From NCBI RefSeq assembly GCF_003576645.1, contig NC_044920.1:21843132-21907131 (forward strand): 64,000 nucleotides of DNA. The letters are read 5' to 3'. Source of the stretch: Ipomoea triloba. Taxonomy: Eukaryota > Streptophyta > Magnoliopsida > Solanales > Convolvulaceae. The first letter of the stretch is position 1. Every line of letters begins with the position of its first letter. The notes under the pieces are model-generated. The model made no database searches. It saw only the letters and a list, made by a program, of their open reading frames with translations, and was not told the DNA's origin. Of the stretch, positions 13,941 to 25,711 are shown piece by piece. A program made the position numbers and the translations under genes.

Positions 13941-16610
13941 CTAAGTTGACATTTTTATGTACCTATTTGCTACTTTAAAAAGTTTGAGAGCCTAATTGAT
14001 TTTTCAGGTAATGTTTGATAGCCTAATTGACACATTTTATGCAAGAAAAAGTGACATTTACGTTTACCTGGTATTACAGGTCAGTAACAGGTAATTATGC
14101 ATTGATAAACTAAATTGACAAGTTTATGTATCTAATTGCAACTTTAAAATCTTTGAGGGCCTAATTAATTTTTTAGGTAAAGTTCGATGGGTTTTTTGAC
14201 ACATTTTATGCAAAAAAAAAAGTGACATTACATTTACCTGCTATTACAGGTCACTAACAGGTAATTATTCTTTGATAAACTAAATTGACATTTTTATGTA
14301 ACTAATTGCAACTTTAAAAAGTTTAGGGCCTAATTGATTTTTCAGTTAAAGGTTGAGAGCCCATTTGACACATTTTATGCAAAAAAAAAATTACATTTAC
14401 ATTTACCTGGTATTACAGGTTACTAGCAAGTAATTATGCCTTGATTAATTAAATTGACATGTTTATGTATCTAATTGCAACTTTAAAAAGTTTGAAGGTC
14501 TAATTAATTTTACAGCTAAAGTTCGATGGCCTTTTTGACACATTTTATGCAAAAAAAAAAAAAGTGCATTTATATTTACATGTTATTACAAGTCACTAAC
14601 AGGTAATTATTCTTTGATGAACTAAATTGACATTTTTATATATCTAATTACAACATTAAAAAGTTTGAAGGAATAATTGTATTTTTCAGTTAAGGTTGAT
14701 ATCCTAATTGATATATTTTATGCAAGAAAATGTGACATTTACGTTTACCTGGTATTACAGGTCACTAACAGGTAATTATGCCTTGATAAACTAAACTGAC
14801 ATGTTTATGTAACTAATTGCAACTTTAAAAAGTTTGAGGGCCTAATTAATTTTTTAGGTAAAGTTCGATGGCCTTTCTGACACATTTTATGCAAAAAAAA
14901 GTGACATTTACATTTACCTGTTATTACAGGTCACTAACAGGTAATTATTCCTTGATAAACTATATTGACATTTTTATGTAACTAATTGCAACTTTAAAAA
15001 GTTTAGGGCCTAATTGATTTTTCAGGTAAAGGTTGATAGTCTAATTGACACATTTTATGCAAGAAAAAGTGACATTTACGTTTACCTGGTATTACAGGTC
15101 ACTAACAGGTAATTATGCATTGATGAACTAAATTGACATTTTTATGTATCTAATTCCAAAATTAAAAAGTTTGAAGGAATAATTGTATTTTTCAGTTAAG
15201 GTTGATATCCTAATTGATACATTTTATGCAAGAAAATGTGACATTTACGTTTACCTGGTATTACAGGTCACTAACAGGTAATTATGCCTTGATAAACTAA
15301 ACTGACATGTTTATGTAACTAATTGCAACTTTAAAAAGTTTAGGGCCTAATTGATTTTTCAGGTAAAGGTTGATAGCCTAATTGACACATTTTATGCAAG
15401 AAAATGTGACATTTACGTTTACATAGTATTACAGGTTACTAACAGGTAATTATGCCTTGATGAACTAAATTTACAATTTTATGTACCTAATTGCAACATT
15501 AAAAAGTTTAATGGTCTAATTGATTTTTCTGTTAAAGGTTGATAGCCTATTTGACACATTTTATGCAAAAAAAAAATTAATAAATAAATAAATAAATAAA
15601 AAGGTGACAATTACATTTACCTGTTATTATAGGTCACTAACAGGTAATTATGCCTTGATGAACTAAATTGATATGTTTATGTATCTAATTGCAACTTTAA
15701 AAAGTTTGAGGGCCTAATTAATTTTTTAGGTAAAGTTCAATGTCATTTTTGACACATTTTATGCAAAAAAAAAAAAGTGACATTTACATTTACCTGCTAT
15801 TACAGGTCACTAACAGGTAATTATTCTTTGGTGAACTAAATTGACATTTTTATGTACCTAATTGCAACTTTAAAAAGTTTAGGGCCTAATTCATTTTTCA
15901 GCTAAAAGTTGATAGCCTAATTGACACATTTTATGCAAGAAAAAGTGACATTTACGTTTACCTGGTATTACAGGTCACTAACAGGTAATTATGCCTTGAT
16001 AAACTAAATTGACATGTTTATGTATGTATCTAATTGCAAATTTAAAAAGTTTGAGGGCATAATTAATTTTTTAGGTAAAGTTCGATGGCCTTTTTGACAC
16101 ATTTTATGCAAAAAAAAAGTGACATTACATTTACCTTTTATTACAGGTCACTAACAGGTAATTATTTCTTGATGAACTAAATTGACATTTTTAGGTACCT
16201 AATTGCAACTTTAAAAAGTTTGAGGGCCTAATTGATTTTTCAGGTAAAGGTTGATAGCCTAATTGACACATTTTATGCTAGAAAAAGTGACATTTACGTT
16301 TACCTGGTATTACAGGTTACTAACAGGTAATTATGCCTTGATAAACTAAATTGACATGTTTATGTATCTAATTGCAACTTTAAAAAGTTTGAGGGGCCTA
16401 ATTAATTTTTCAGGTGAAGTTCGATGACGCTTTAGCACATTTTATGCAAAAAATTGACATTACATTTACCTAATATTACAGGTCACTAACAGGTAATTAT
16501 GCCTTGATGTACTAAATTGACATTTTTATGTACCTAATTGCAACGCAAAAAAAAAAAAAAAAAAAAAGTGACATTTACATGTAATTATTCATTGATGAAC
16601 TAAATTGACA

Positions 16611-16750
16611 TTTTTTTTTTGAATACTACTAACTCTATTCCAATGCGGTTTTGGCACAAGAGTCAGTATTGACTCCACTGAGGCTCGAACCCACCACCTC
16701 CCGTATAAAGGGAAGGATTTAATGCCACTGGACCACAAGGTCTTTGGCAA
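16611..16750 (-). mobile_element. tRNA-derived SINE in the satellite (second locus)
   Basis: Same SINE family and same satellite insertion point as the copy at 13771-13940, with box B GGTTCGAGCC on the minus strand and flanking AACTAAATTGACATTTTT on both sides. It lacks part of the A-rich 3' region seen in the first copy. The surrounding monomers also match those around the first copy (offset about 2.9 kb), so the SINE was probably carried by a segment duplication. Confidence 0.82.
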
Positions 16751-17007
16751 CTAAATTGACATTTTTATTTACCTAATTGCAACTTTAAAAAGTTTGAGAG
16801 CCTAATTGATTTTTCAAGTAAAGGTTGATAGCCTAATTGACACATTTTATGCAAGAAAAAGTGACATTTACGTTTACCTGGTATTACAGGTCACTAACAG
16901 GTAATTATGCATTGATGAACTAAATTGACATTTTTATGTANAAAAAAAAAAAAAAAAAAAAAAAGTGACATTTACATGTAATTATTCATTGATGAACTAA
17001 ATTGACA

Positions 17008-17147
17008 TTTTTTTTTTGAATACTACTAACTCTATTCCAATGCGGTTTTGGCACAAGAGTCAGTATTGACTCCACTGAGGCTCGAACCCACCACCTCCCG
17101 TATAAAGGGAAGGATTTAATGCCACTGGACCACAAGGTCTTTGGCAA
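17008..17147 (-). mobile_element. tRNA-derived SINE, probable assembly duplicate
   Basis: Appears identical to the copy at 16611-16750 at an offset of exactly 397 bp, inside sequence that restarts after the single N at 16941. Very likely the same SINE counted twice. Confidence 0.8.
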
Positions 17148-17912
17148 CTAAATTGACATTTTTATTTACCTAATTGCAACTTTAAAAAGTTTGAGAGCCT
17201 AATTGATTTTTCAAGTAAAGGTTGATAGCCTAATTGACACATTTTATGCAAGAAAAAGTGACATTTACGTTTACCTGGTATTACAGGTCACTAACAGGTA
17301 ATTATGCATTGATGAACTAAATTGACATTTTTATGTATCTAATTGCAACTTTAAAAACTTTGAAGGCCTAATTGATTTTTTAGGTAAAGTTCGATGTCCT
17401 TTTTGACACATTTTATGTAAAGAAAGTGACATTTACATTTACCTGTTATTACTGGTCACTAACAGGTAATTATTCCTTGATGAACTAAATTGACATTTTA
17501 TATATCTAATTACAACTTTAAAAATTTTGAGGGCCTAATTGTGTTTTTCAGGTAAAGGTTGATAGCCTAATTGATACATTTTATGCAAGAAAATGTGACA
17601 TTTACGTTTGCCTGGTATTACAGGTCACTAACAGGTAATTATGCCTTGATAAACTAAATTGACATGTTTATGTATGTATCTAATTGCAACTTTAAAAAGT
17701 TTGAGGGCCTAATTAATTTTTTAGGTAAAGTTCGATGGCCTTTTTTACACATTTTATGCAAAAAAAGTGACATTACATTTACCTGTTATTACAGGTCACT
17801 AACAGGTTATTATTCCTTGATGAACTAAATTGATATTTTTATGTACCTAATTGCAACTTTAAAAAGTTTGAGGACCTAATTGATTTTTCAGGTAAAGGTT
17901 TATAGTCTAAAG

Positions 17913-18409
17913 ATAATTAAGGACGTTGAATTTTAAGTTCTGTATGTGTATTTTGGAATGGTTCAATTCACATGCTAACAATTCCTATGTTTTTAACACT
18001 GATTTTGCAGCAATAAAGAACCAAGGCACAACAAGAAATATAATTTGAGAGAGGTTTTATCTTATATAAATACAATGCATCCTAACTTATTTTGGATAGA
18101 CACCGTTTCTTCCTCCCCAACCAGTCCTGCATCACGAAATTTTTTAAAACACATACTTTATCAAACAATACTGTTAATTTATGTATATTTTCAAAATAAG
18201 TAAGTCAAACAATTATAGAAGTACTATAATATAAAACACAAAAGAAATTTAGAGTAATAAATTAAGAAAATAGTTCACAGTGAAATAAGTTGATCTAATG
18301 GATAGAGGTAAGCTTTGATACTTGTGAAAATGTTTGAGTTACACAAGAAGCATGATTTAACTTTTAATTTTTACTTTTATTTTTTTAATAAACACATGAA
18401 ATTCTCAAT
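17913..18409. other. Intergenic AT-rich sequence
   Basis: Unique-looking AT-rich DNA between the satellite and the 111 bp minisatellite. No gene, RNA or repeat boundary is recognised. Confidence 0.5.
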
Positions 18410-19580
18410 CGTTATACCGTGGACCGTGGTCACTGATACTACAAGTCATCTCAAAAGATAGTGCCTTACATTTGTTTTTATATTATCGAATGAAACTGTA
18501 GTTATATCGAAATGTAACTGTAGTTGTGTTGAAATGTAACTACAGTGTATATGAACTGATACTGAATAACAGTTTCACATTTGTGCTTTATATTATCGAA
18601 TGAAATTGTAGTTATATCGAAATGTAACTATAGTTGTGTTTAAATGTAACTGCAGTGTATATGAACTGATACTGAATAACAGTTTCACATATTTGAGTGT
18701 TGGTCTGCAATGAGAGTTGTTATATCGTGGACATGGTCCAGAAAGCTTTGTGGACCATGGTCCAAAAATGACATCATTTCTTAAGTAAAGAACGACTACC
18801 GTCACATCTTAATGAAGTTCCGTGAATGAAACTACAGTTTATCTCAAATGATGTTGCCTCACATTTGTTTTTATATTATCAAATGAAATTGTAGTTATAT
18901 CAAAATGAAACTGTAGTTATGTTGAAAGGAAACTGCAGTATATATAAAATGAAACTGAATAACAGTTTCACATATTTGAGTGTATATTGTCCAATGAAAC
19001 TGTAGTTATATCGGAAATGATACTGTAGTTGTGTTGAAAGGAAACTGCAGTGTATATAAAATAAAACTGAATAACAGTTTCACATATTTAAGTGTATATT
19101 TTCCAATGAAACTGTAGTTATATCGAAATGATACTGTAGTTATGTTGAAAGGAAACTGCATTGTATATAAAATGAAACTAAATAACAGTTTCACATATTT
19201 GAGTCTATAATGTTGAATGAAATTGTAGTTATATCGAAAAGACACTGTAATGTATATAAAATGAAATTGAATAACAGTTTCACATATTTGAGTGTATATT
19301 GTCCAATGAAACTATAGTTATATCGAAATGATATTGTAGTGTTGTTGTAATGAAATTATACTGTATATAAAATGAAACTAAATAACAGTTTCACATATTC
19401 GAGTGTATAATGTCGAATAAAACTGTAGTTATATCGAAAAGAAACTGTAGTTGTATTGAAAGGAAACTGCAATGTATATAAAATCAAACTGAATATGTTA
19501 CCCACGAAGTTACTTTTTGCGGAACGACGCGGAACGAATGTCCTTTTTTGCTGTTTCTTTTCATTAATCAAAATGACACT
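18410..19580. repeat. ~111 bp minisatellite within a GGACC/GGTCC-ended element
   Basis: Tandem units contain TAACAGTTTCACATATTTGA, GAAACTGTAGTTATATCG and GGAAACTGCAGTGTATATAA; the phrase TAACAGTTTCACAT recurs at about 18567, 18677, 18960, 19072, 19183, 19272 and 19383, mostly 110-112 bp apart. Edges and interior carry GTGGACCGTGGTC, GTGGACATGGTCC and GTGGACCATGGTCC motifs, shared with elements at 47184-47470 and 57562-57846. A related copy lies at about 37500-38190. The minus-strand open frames here (70, 79 and 105 codons) are repeat translations, not genes. Confidence 0.8.
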
Positions 19581-19754
19581 ATTTTGATCCATGGATTTAG
19601 TACAATTTGCTTCCGATGAGTATTCACTCTCAAATTGCAAAAATTTCTCAATACCTCTCTTAATATCCAACAACTAGAATTTGAAAAATAGAAAAAGAAG
19701 GTAAAAATTCAATTTAAAAGTCCAGTGGATAATACTCTGCAGTTTAGCAGAGAA

Positions 19755-22700
19755 ATGAAAATGGCGCTAATTCTCCACCCTTCATCTTCCTCTTGTATCA
19801 CCAAGAAATATCATCCTCAACATCATCTTCTTCTTCATCTTCACAGAGCTAGACCCGCACATTTCTGTATCAAATCTCAAGAATCTTCTTCAACGAAACC
19901 CACAGATGAGGTTTCCTCTTCCACAGCGGGTCCGCAGCCGAAGAAGGGCGAGTCCGCAGGCATGGGATTCGGGTCCTCAATTTCCACGCAACCTAGTTCT
20001 TCTGCCCCAGTGACCTCCAAAAAGAAGAAGCAGAAGGGGAAGGGAGAGAGGGCGTCTGTTATTCGGCGAGCCCCAATTCAGAAACCCGATTTTGCTTCCC
20101 AGCAGGACGCTGTTAAGGCCGAGGAGGTCAAGAGAAATGAGAGTGCTTTTCTTCTTGCTTGGTTGGGTCTCGGTGGAATAATTCTTGTAGAGGGCATTGT
20201 TCTTGCATCCTCAGGTAAATGGATTGTTCTTAACTTCTTTAAAGTTGTGATTTTTTATTTCTTTTACTATGTTCTGCTTGAATTAGTAGTGTTTAATTTT
20301 GGCTTAGTTGTAGGTTTTTAAACTTTATTGTATGGAAAATGATGGAATTCAATGATATTAGGATAACGAATAGCTACTTGCTATGATTTCACATTAGAAA
20401 TACCATTAACATGTCCACTTTGGTCTTTGATAACATAGTTAGCTTATCAACCAATTTTGATTTATTTAACCATTATTAGTTATTTGACTTGTGTTTGATT
20501 AATTAACTTTTTGTAACAGCTTATTGCTCAAAATGCTGCTCAAAGCGGCTTTTTTGGAAAGTCATTTTGCATGTAATCAGTTATCAATTAATACTTTAGC
20601 TAATTTATCAAATATCTTTCTACAATCAGCTAATGCTATCATCTAGTCAAACCCACTAACCCAAGTTACTCAAACTCAATTTTATTTTCCTAGGCTATCT
20701 CTGTTGATTTAACTTCTATTGTTGTATTCTCCCATCTTTCAATTTTATTCATTTCAGACATTTGATAATGAGGGCTTAACAGAAATGTTACCCTGGGTTA
20801 TTGTCTTAGATTAATATAGTCAGTGCCACTCAGCTGAGTCGCCTTAGTTTGGTGGTACTACAGCCATAAGTTGAAGGCATAGTGCTTTGTCTTAGTTTAG
20901 AATTTCATTGATGCATCATTTTACATTTTCTTGTTGGTTTCTAGTTTTCTTTTACGTATGTCCCATCCCATGTTGTGAAGCAGCCAAATTCTTTGGGATT
21001 ATCATAACTTTAGTGTACTAATGAATGACAGCATGGTAGGAGCCTAATTAAGAAAGCTAATTTGTGTTCTATTATCACTGTTGATCAGATTTGATAAGAA
21101 ATTGATGGTTAACCTGTTCAAATAGAAATAGTTGGCATAAACTACAACAATCAGATTTTTCAAATAGAAATTTGTGTTGAATTCTTGGTTCTTGATACCC
21201 AGGTTCAATGCACGCACAAATAATCCTCATACACCCTCAATTTATTTTAATCAATGAATTCAACTCTATATGCACTAAACAATGTTTAATGTTAAGAAAG
21301 TAGCAAATTCACATTTATTTGAGTTAGAAATTGCTTTAGAATGGTTGGACCTTCTCACATCTTCAGTAATACATGTTGGTGAGTCTGTGAATGGTGCTTT
21401 GCAACCAATATTTACATTTGCAAGGTCTCAAAACCCGTATCAGTCAATTGATCACCAGGTTCTACCATTGGGCCAATGCCACTATTGTTCAAGTTTTGAC
21501 CCATCCTTGTTTTTCTGCTTTGAACATGAGGCTCAATGTAGTATGATGCAAAATTAGTATTTTTTAAAAATAATGAATGCTTCACATATTGACCCACTTG
21601 ACTTGTCTCATATTCTTAATCTTTTTCTTTCTTTAGCCTACCATATAGGCTCATGTATGGCATCACTTTTGCAATTCAAGGATGATGTAAATGCAATGAA
21701 GTTTTATTATCTAGCTTTCATTGTGTTTTTTGTTGCAATACTTGTAGTTTTGTTTGGGGGTAACCCCAGCCAAGATGGCAAGGGATCCACACTTGTAACC
21801 ACAAGGTCACGAGTTCAAATCCTTGCCCCCTTGGTTTGAGCTTGTCAGCTATGGGTAAGGGTAACCTAGGCTGGTTTACTTCCTTGTGATCTTTTGCTGG
21901 CTAGCCTCATAAGGCGGGGTTTGCCAAATGACTGCATTTTACTACTTTTTTTGTTTTTGCAAATGATGATTGTTTTTTCATTCATTGCTTTCTTGTATGG
22001 GATAGATTGTTAATGACATACATATATACATACACAGCTACACACACAGCCATGTGCATATGCACATATATATGAGGTATATATACGCTAATACACACAC
22101 ATATATAAGTGAGTGTGTCTGTGTGTATTCCTAAATGTTGCTGGCATGATGACTGAAGGATAAAGATGGCCGGAGAGTTTGCTTTGTTGCTATATTCAAA
22201 TTACACTATGATGTACTTACTAATGATTTGTTTGATCCATTCCTCTACAATTTCGATTTTTCACAGCAAGGAGTAGTTGCATCACATATGCAACTGGACA
22301 GATTTGGCTTTGATTACCATGACAACATGATATTATTTGTATACATTGAATGATTTATATCTATTAGATGGTAAGATGGGTTGTTAATGTTGTTTTCTGG
22401 AAGTTTCCTCTTACATGGCATTTGGTTTGCGTAATGAAAACAGAGTAAATAAGAATAGTATTCTAGAGGGATTGGAATATGGGTGGAATATAATAGGAAT
22501 GCTATTCCATTGTTTAGTTCATAGAGAGAATTGAAATGGAATATTGGAAGAAATGATATTATAATATTCAGTTGTTTGAAATATACAAAAGGAATAAGCT
22601 GTCAAATAACCAAAGTACCCACATGATGCATAAAAATATAGATAAATATAGATATAGACACATATAATTCTATATAGACACACACACACACACACAATGA

Positions 22701-23645
22701 ATATATTAATTTATTTATATTATATCAATCAAATTTAGAATGTGTGTGTACATAAAGGGTATTTTTGGCATTATAAAATATTAGTAGGAATGGCTATTCC
22801 CATTGCAAAGGGGATAGGTAATTCTATGGAATTTTATTTAGCAAAATAGAAAATGATTGATGCTATGGCAGGATAGGCCTATTCTGCGAACCAAACACCA
22901 CATTAGTATTTACATCCATGTTTTCTTAATTCTTAGTTATAAACACCATAGTTTTTTAACATCCGTGTTTTCTTAATTGTTAGGTATAAACACCATAGTT
23001 TTTTAATGTTGAAGAACAAGAAAGTTTATATTACAATTATGGTTTATGAAGAGAGAATTAAAAATAAGTAACTAACCATCATGCCACCTTTGCAGATTAT
23101 CTATCATTTAAAAACAGAAGACTTTGCAATTTAGGGAAATTCTATATTCCTATATTTAGGATAGCTCTAGGAAGACCACAATTTGCTTTCTTCTATGTGC
23201 ACTTCTCCTTCCTTTAACCAAATACCTTTTTTTTTTTTTTGAGATAACAAAATCATCCATTTGAAGGAAATATTTAGGATGTGCATGCATATACCAATTT
23301 CATACTTGATACTTTAGTGTATTTTCAAGCAGATCAGAGCCTACTGGTTCAACAACATTGAATATTTTGCATCGATTTTATGTTTCTGAAATAATGGAAT
23401 GAAGAAATGTGTAGTCACAAAATACTGTAACCTTTAGAATTGAGCCATTGACTCATTTTGTTAACTATAAATAATGGGGTTTTGTCATTGTGTTTGCAGG
23501 CTTTCTACCAGAAGAATGGGATAACTTCTTCGTGAAGTATCTTTACCCGTCTTTCACTCCTACTGTGGGTTTGTTTGTAGCCGGAACAGTTGCATATGGT
23601 GTGTTGAAGTACCTGGAGAACGAGAAATTAAGGAATGAAAAGTGA
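19755..23645 (+). CDS. LPA2: LOW PSII ACCUMULATION 2 (LPA2), chloroplast precursor
   Basis: Two exons: 19755-20214 and 23500-23645, joined by a GT-AG intron of 3285 bp (phase 1), giving 201 residues. LPA2 is known as an integral thylakoid membrane protein that assists assembly of photosystem II, with CP43 proposed as its target. The start is the first ATG in frame (MKMALILHPSS); a second ATG two codons later (MALILHPSS) is equally plausible. Residues 1 to about 45 are rich in Ser/His/Arg and poor in acids, as in a chloroplast transit peptide. A Ser/Lys-rich stretch follows (KKKKQKGKGERASVIRRAP), then a membrane segment near residues 135-155 (FLLAWLGLGGIILVEGIVLA). Exon 2 encodes GFLPEEWDNFFVKYLYPSF, a second membrane segment (TVGLFVAGTVAYGVLKYL) and a charged end. 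Length and C-terminal signature fit the LPA2 family. A minisatellite element ends within about 200 bp of the start. Confidence 0.93.
21762..21945 (+). mobile_element. tRNA-related SINE (second family) in LPA2 intron
   Basis: Begins near CCCCAGCCAAGATGGCAAGG, has a box B-like GAGTTCAAATCCTT, a body with GGCTAGCCTCATAAGGCGGG, and ends in a T-rich tract. The internal Pol III-like promoter and length of about 180 bp fit a plant SINE. It differs from the SINE family found in the satellite. Confidence 0.6.
22414..22902. mobile_element. Tourist-like MITE in LPA2 intron
   Basis: The ends CATGGCATTTGGTTTGCG and CGAACCAAACACCACA are imperfect inverted repeats, flanked by TTA on both sides (22411-22413 and 22903-22905), as expected for PIF/Harbinger-type MITEs. 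The inside is AT-rich, with repeated GGAAT/ATTCC motifs and no coding capacity; length 489 bp. Confidence 0.72.
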
Positions 23646-24103
23646 TCCTTCTCTAATTTTAGCAACAACTCCATTCAGTTTGATCTGGCTCGACTCGAAG
23701 TGCAATTACAAGATGGGAAGATAATCGTTTTTTTTTTTATCCACAATGTCGAAGAGCCTGAAAGGTTAATGGAGGTAAAACTTTTTGTACATTTGTATTT
23801 AAGTGGCTCGATGTTTAGTTCTTGGTATACTCGAGGAAGATGCGGTTGATGAGATTTAACTTTGGAATCCCAACTCCTTGTGCATCTTGAATGCATTTGA
23901 GGGGAAAATATGGCATATTGAATGGTTTGCTATCAACTTTTCCTGCAATGTTGTTCCACCTTAACTCACCCTTAGTTTATTACTGACAACCATAAATTCT
24001 GTGTAGCAAGAAAGATGAACTGCCTCTTTACTATGATGATAAGGCTATCATTCCTTGACCTACCTCTTACCTATAGGAATTGTTGTCATTCATTATGGTC
24101 TAA
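23646..24103. other. LPA2 3' UTR and downstream intergenic DNA
   Basis: Follows the LPA2 stop. The 3' UTR is expected here, but no unambiguous poly(A) signal can be fixed. The antisense 73-codon frame at 23675-23896 has no recognisable domain. Confidence 0.45.
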
Positions 24104-24112
24104 CTTTTTTTT

Positions 24113-24648
24113 TGAGTCATTTCCATTTTTGGTCCTACTGTTATGGAGTATTGCCAATTTTAGTCCACTTCATTAATTTTTACCACAATGCGGCCAGTCT
24201 TATTTAGTCATCGCCACTTTTAGTCCACCGTTAAAATTTTCGTCAAATGGCCGTTCGTCAAATGGCCGTCCAAAACAGAGGTATTTTTGGTCTTTTCATG
24301 CTTTGGTCATCTCCTTGACCATTTGAAGTGGTTTTCCTTACACATTTTCATCCAATAAAGAGGTCCGGTGAAAGCCATGTGAGCCACATTACAAAGCCAT
24401 GACTTTCGCTGGACCTATTCATTAGATGAAAATGTGTAAGGAAAACCACTACAAAGGGTAAAGGGGATGATCAAAGCATGAAAAGACCAAAACACCCCTA
24501 TTTTGGACGGTTATTTGACAAAAATTTTAACGGTGGACTAAAAGTGGCAATGACTAAATAAGACTGGCCGCAATGTGGCAAAAATTAATGAAGTGGACTA
24601 AAATTGGCAATGCCACAATAACAATAGGACCAAAAATGGAAATGACTC
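24113..24648. mobile_element. Foldback MITE, ~535 bp, long inverted arms
   Basis: The left arm (from TGAGTCATTTCCATTTTTGG) and right arm (ending CCAAAAATGGAAATGACTC) are inverted copies running nearly to the centre at about 24385, including TGGTCCTA, TAGTCCAC, AATGGCCG and ACATTTTCATC in mirrored order. Both ends sit next to C plus a T-run, so a 9 bp duplication (CTTTTTTTT) is possible but low-complexity. Related in outer sequence to the element at 36312-36712. Confidence 0.8.
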
Positions 24649-24699
24649 CTTTTTTTTTTTAAATAATTATACCGCATCCGGTATTCTCACTACTATGAG

Positions 24700-25096
24700 C
24701 AGTGTGGCAAAAATTTTGCCTAGGCGATGGTCAGTCGCCTAGTGTATCATCATAATCGGTGGTCTAGGCGGCCAACCGACTAGGTAGCCGCCTAAGCGCT
24801 GATCGCCTAGTAGGCTGATTAGCTATTGTTCTTTAAAAAAAAAATGCTATTTCACTCAAAACGATATTGTTTTTGAGCAAAATAACTCTAAATTGTTCAA
24901 ATTCTAGATATTTTTTAGGTTGATATTTAATATTAACTATTAAAGTATTAAATAGTTTATAATTATTAGTCTTTAAAAAATTAACAAAATTTAAATAAAT
25001 CTTTTTAAAAAATACACGGGCAGCTAGGAGCCGATTAATTGTCTTCTAGGCTCTCTTGGGCGTTCGAGGAGCGACTAGCGATTTTTCAACCATGAT
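24700..25096 (+). repeat. Dispersed repeat with CGCCTAGGCG-rich end, copy 1
   Basis: Starts with a cluster of CGCCTAG/CTAGGCG motifs, then TTCACTCAAAACGATATTGT, an AT-rich body with ATTTTTTAGGTTGATATTTA, and ends CGATTTTTCAACCATG. The same order is found reversed at 42981-43293. No coding capacity; probably a non-autonomous DNA transposon. Confidence 0.65.
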
Positions 25097-25504
25097 TGTA
25101 AAACTAGTCATAATTTGGTTCAAAACATGTTGGCGGAGTTCAACTTTTACTTGGGTTTAGAGCTTTTTAACATGATTCACTATTCACACTCTAAACATTG
25201 TGGTTCACTATTCACACTCTAAACATTGTGGTTGCATTAGCAGTTTGCTTATCAACTACTCTAAACTGTTAAGTTTTATTTGTCTATTCATTATCGATAA
25301 ATGATTTATGGACTAATATTTTTTAACCATCTGATATGATTTTATATAATTAATTAACTCATGATGAGTTGACTAATTTACGAATATAATTAAAGCGGTA
25401 ATGAAGCCTTATCATATGCCATTAGTAAATTATTTTATAAAAAAATAAAATAAAATAGTGTAATTACTATATGGAATTGAAAAGGTATTCATTCTTTAAT
25501 AAGG

Positions 25505-25711
25505 TGTACACAATTTCAGTAGTGATCAGAATCCAATACTGGCTGTCTTAACTGCTTTAACCACCATTGCATTTGATTTACATCCACCCAGCAACCATGA
25601 GGGCACTGGCTGCTGTGGTGCATCACATCAAATTCATCATCATGTTGCGGTTCAAACCTGTGATCTTCCATTTGGAAGAGCCTTATATCGCTTGACCACA
25701 AGATCTTTGAC
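25505..25711 (-). mobile_element. Degenerate tRNA-derived SINE
   Basis: On the minus strand it reads AAAGATCTTGTGGTCAAGCG, then a box B-like AGGTTTGAACCGC. This matches the start and promoter of the SINE family seen elsewhere in the window, but the body is diverged. The 116-codon minus frame over it (25516-25866) is not a gene. Confidence 0.5.

Larger units (their letters stand above)
16545..17337. other. False duplication around single N at 16941
   Basis: The sequence just before N (about 16545-16940) is repeated directly after it (16942-17337) with constant offset 397, starting in the A-run and ending exactly where the first copy was cut (TTTTTATGTA). This is what unmerged overlapping contig ends joined by one N look like. 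Confidence 0.85.
924..17912 (+). repeat. Satellite array, ~169 bp monomer, two alternating subtypes
   Basis: About 17 kb of head-to-tail monomers of roughly 165-175 bp; exact spacing is 169 bp in the most uniform block. Two subtypes tend to alternate. One starts near GGTTGATAGCCTAATTGACA and carries GCAAGAAAAAGTGACATTTA. The other starts near GTTCGATGGCCTTTTTGACA and carries a pure A-run of variable length before GTGACA. Both share ATTACAGGTCACTAACAGGT, AACTAAATTGACAT and CTAATTGCAACTTTAAAAAG. Alternation gives a dimer of about 340 bp. The array ends at about 17912, where the motif decays into unique sequence. No coding capacity is seen. The monomer length is in the nucleosome-sized range usual for plant satellites; whether this array is centromeric or interstitial cannot be told from sequence. 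Confidence 0.95.
20215..23499 (+). other. Large intron of LPA2 with inserted repeats
   Basis: Donor TCAG|GTAAAT and acceptor TGTTTGCAG|G. The intron carries a tRNA-related SINE, TA/CA microsatellites (about 22020-22130 and 22679-22696) and a Tourist-like MITE. Open frames at 21282-21557, 21412-21597 and 21573-21839 have no recognisable domains and are intronic chance frames. Confidence 0.85.

Noticed and set aside
13771..17147. Possible tRNA genes from box A/box B motifs
   Set aside because: The boxes sit in ~140-170 bp elements with A-rich tails and target duplications, and no complete cloverleaf is apparent, so these are SINEs.
924..17912. Short regularly spaced repeats that might suggest a CRISPR array
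   Set aside because: Units are contiguous ~169 bp satellite monomers in a plant nuclear context, with no repeat-spacer pattern and no cas genes.
19725..19754. Longer LPA2 N-terminus starting at GTG
   Set aside because: Nuclear plant genes start at ATG; the first ATG in frame is 19755.
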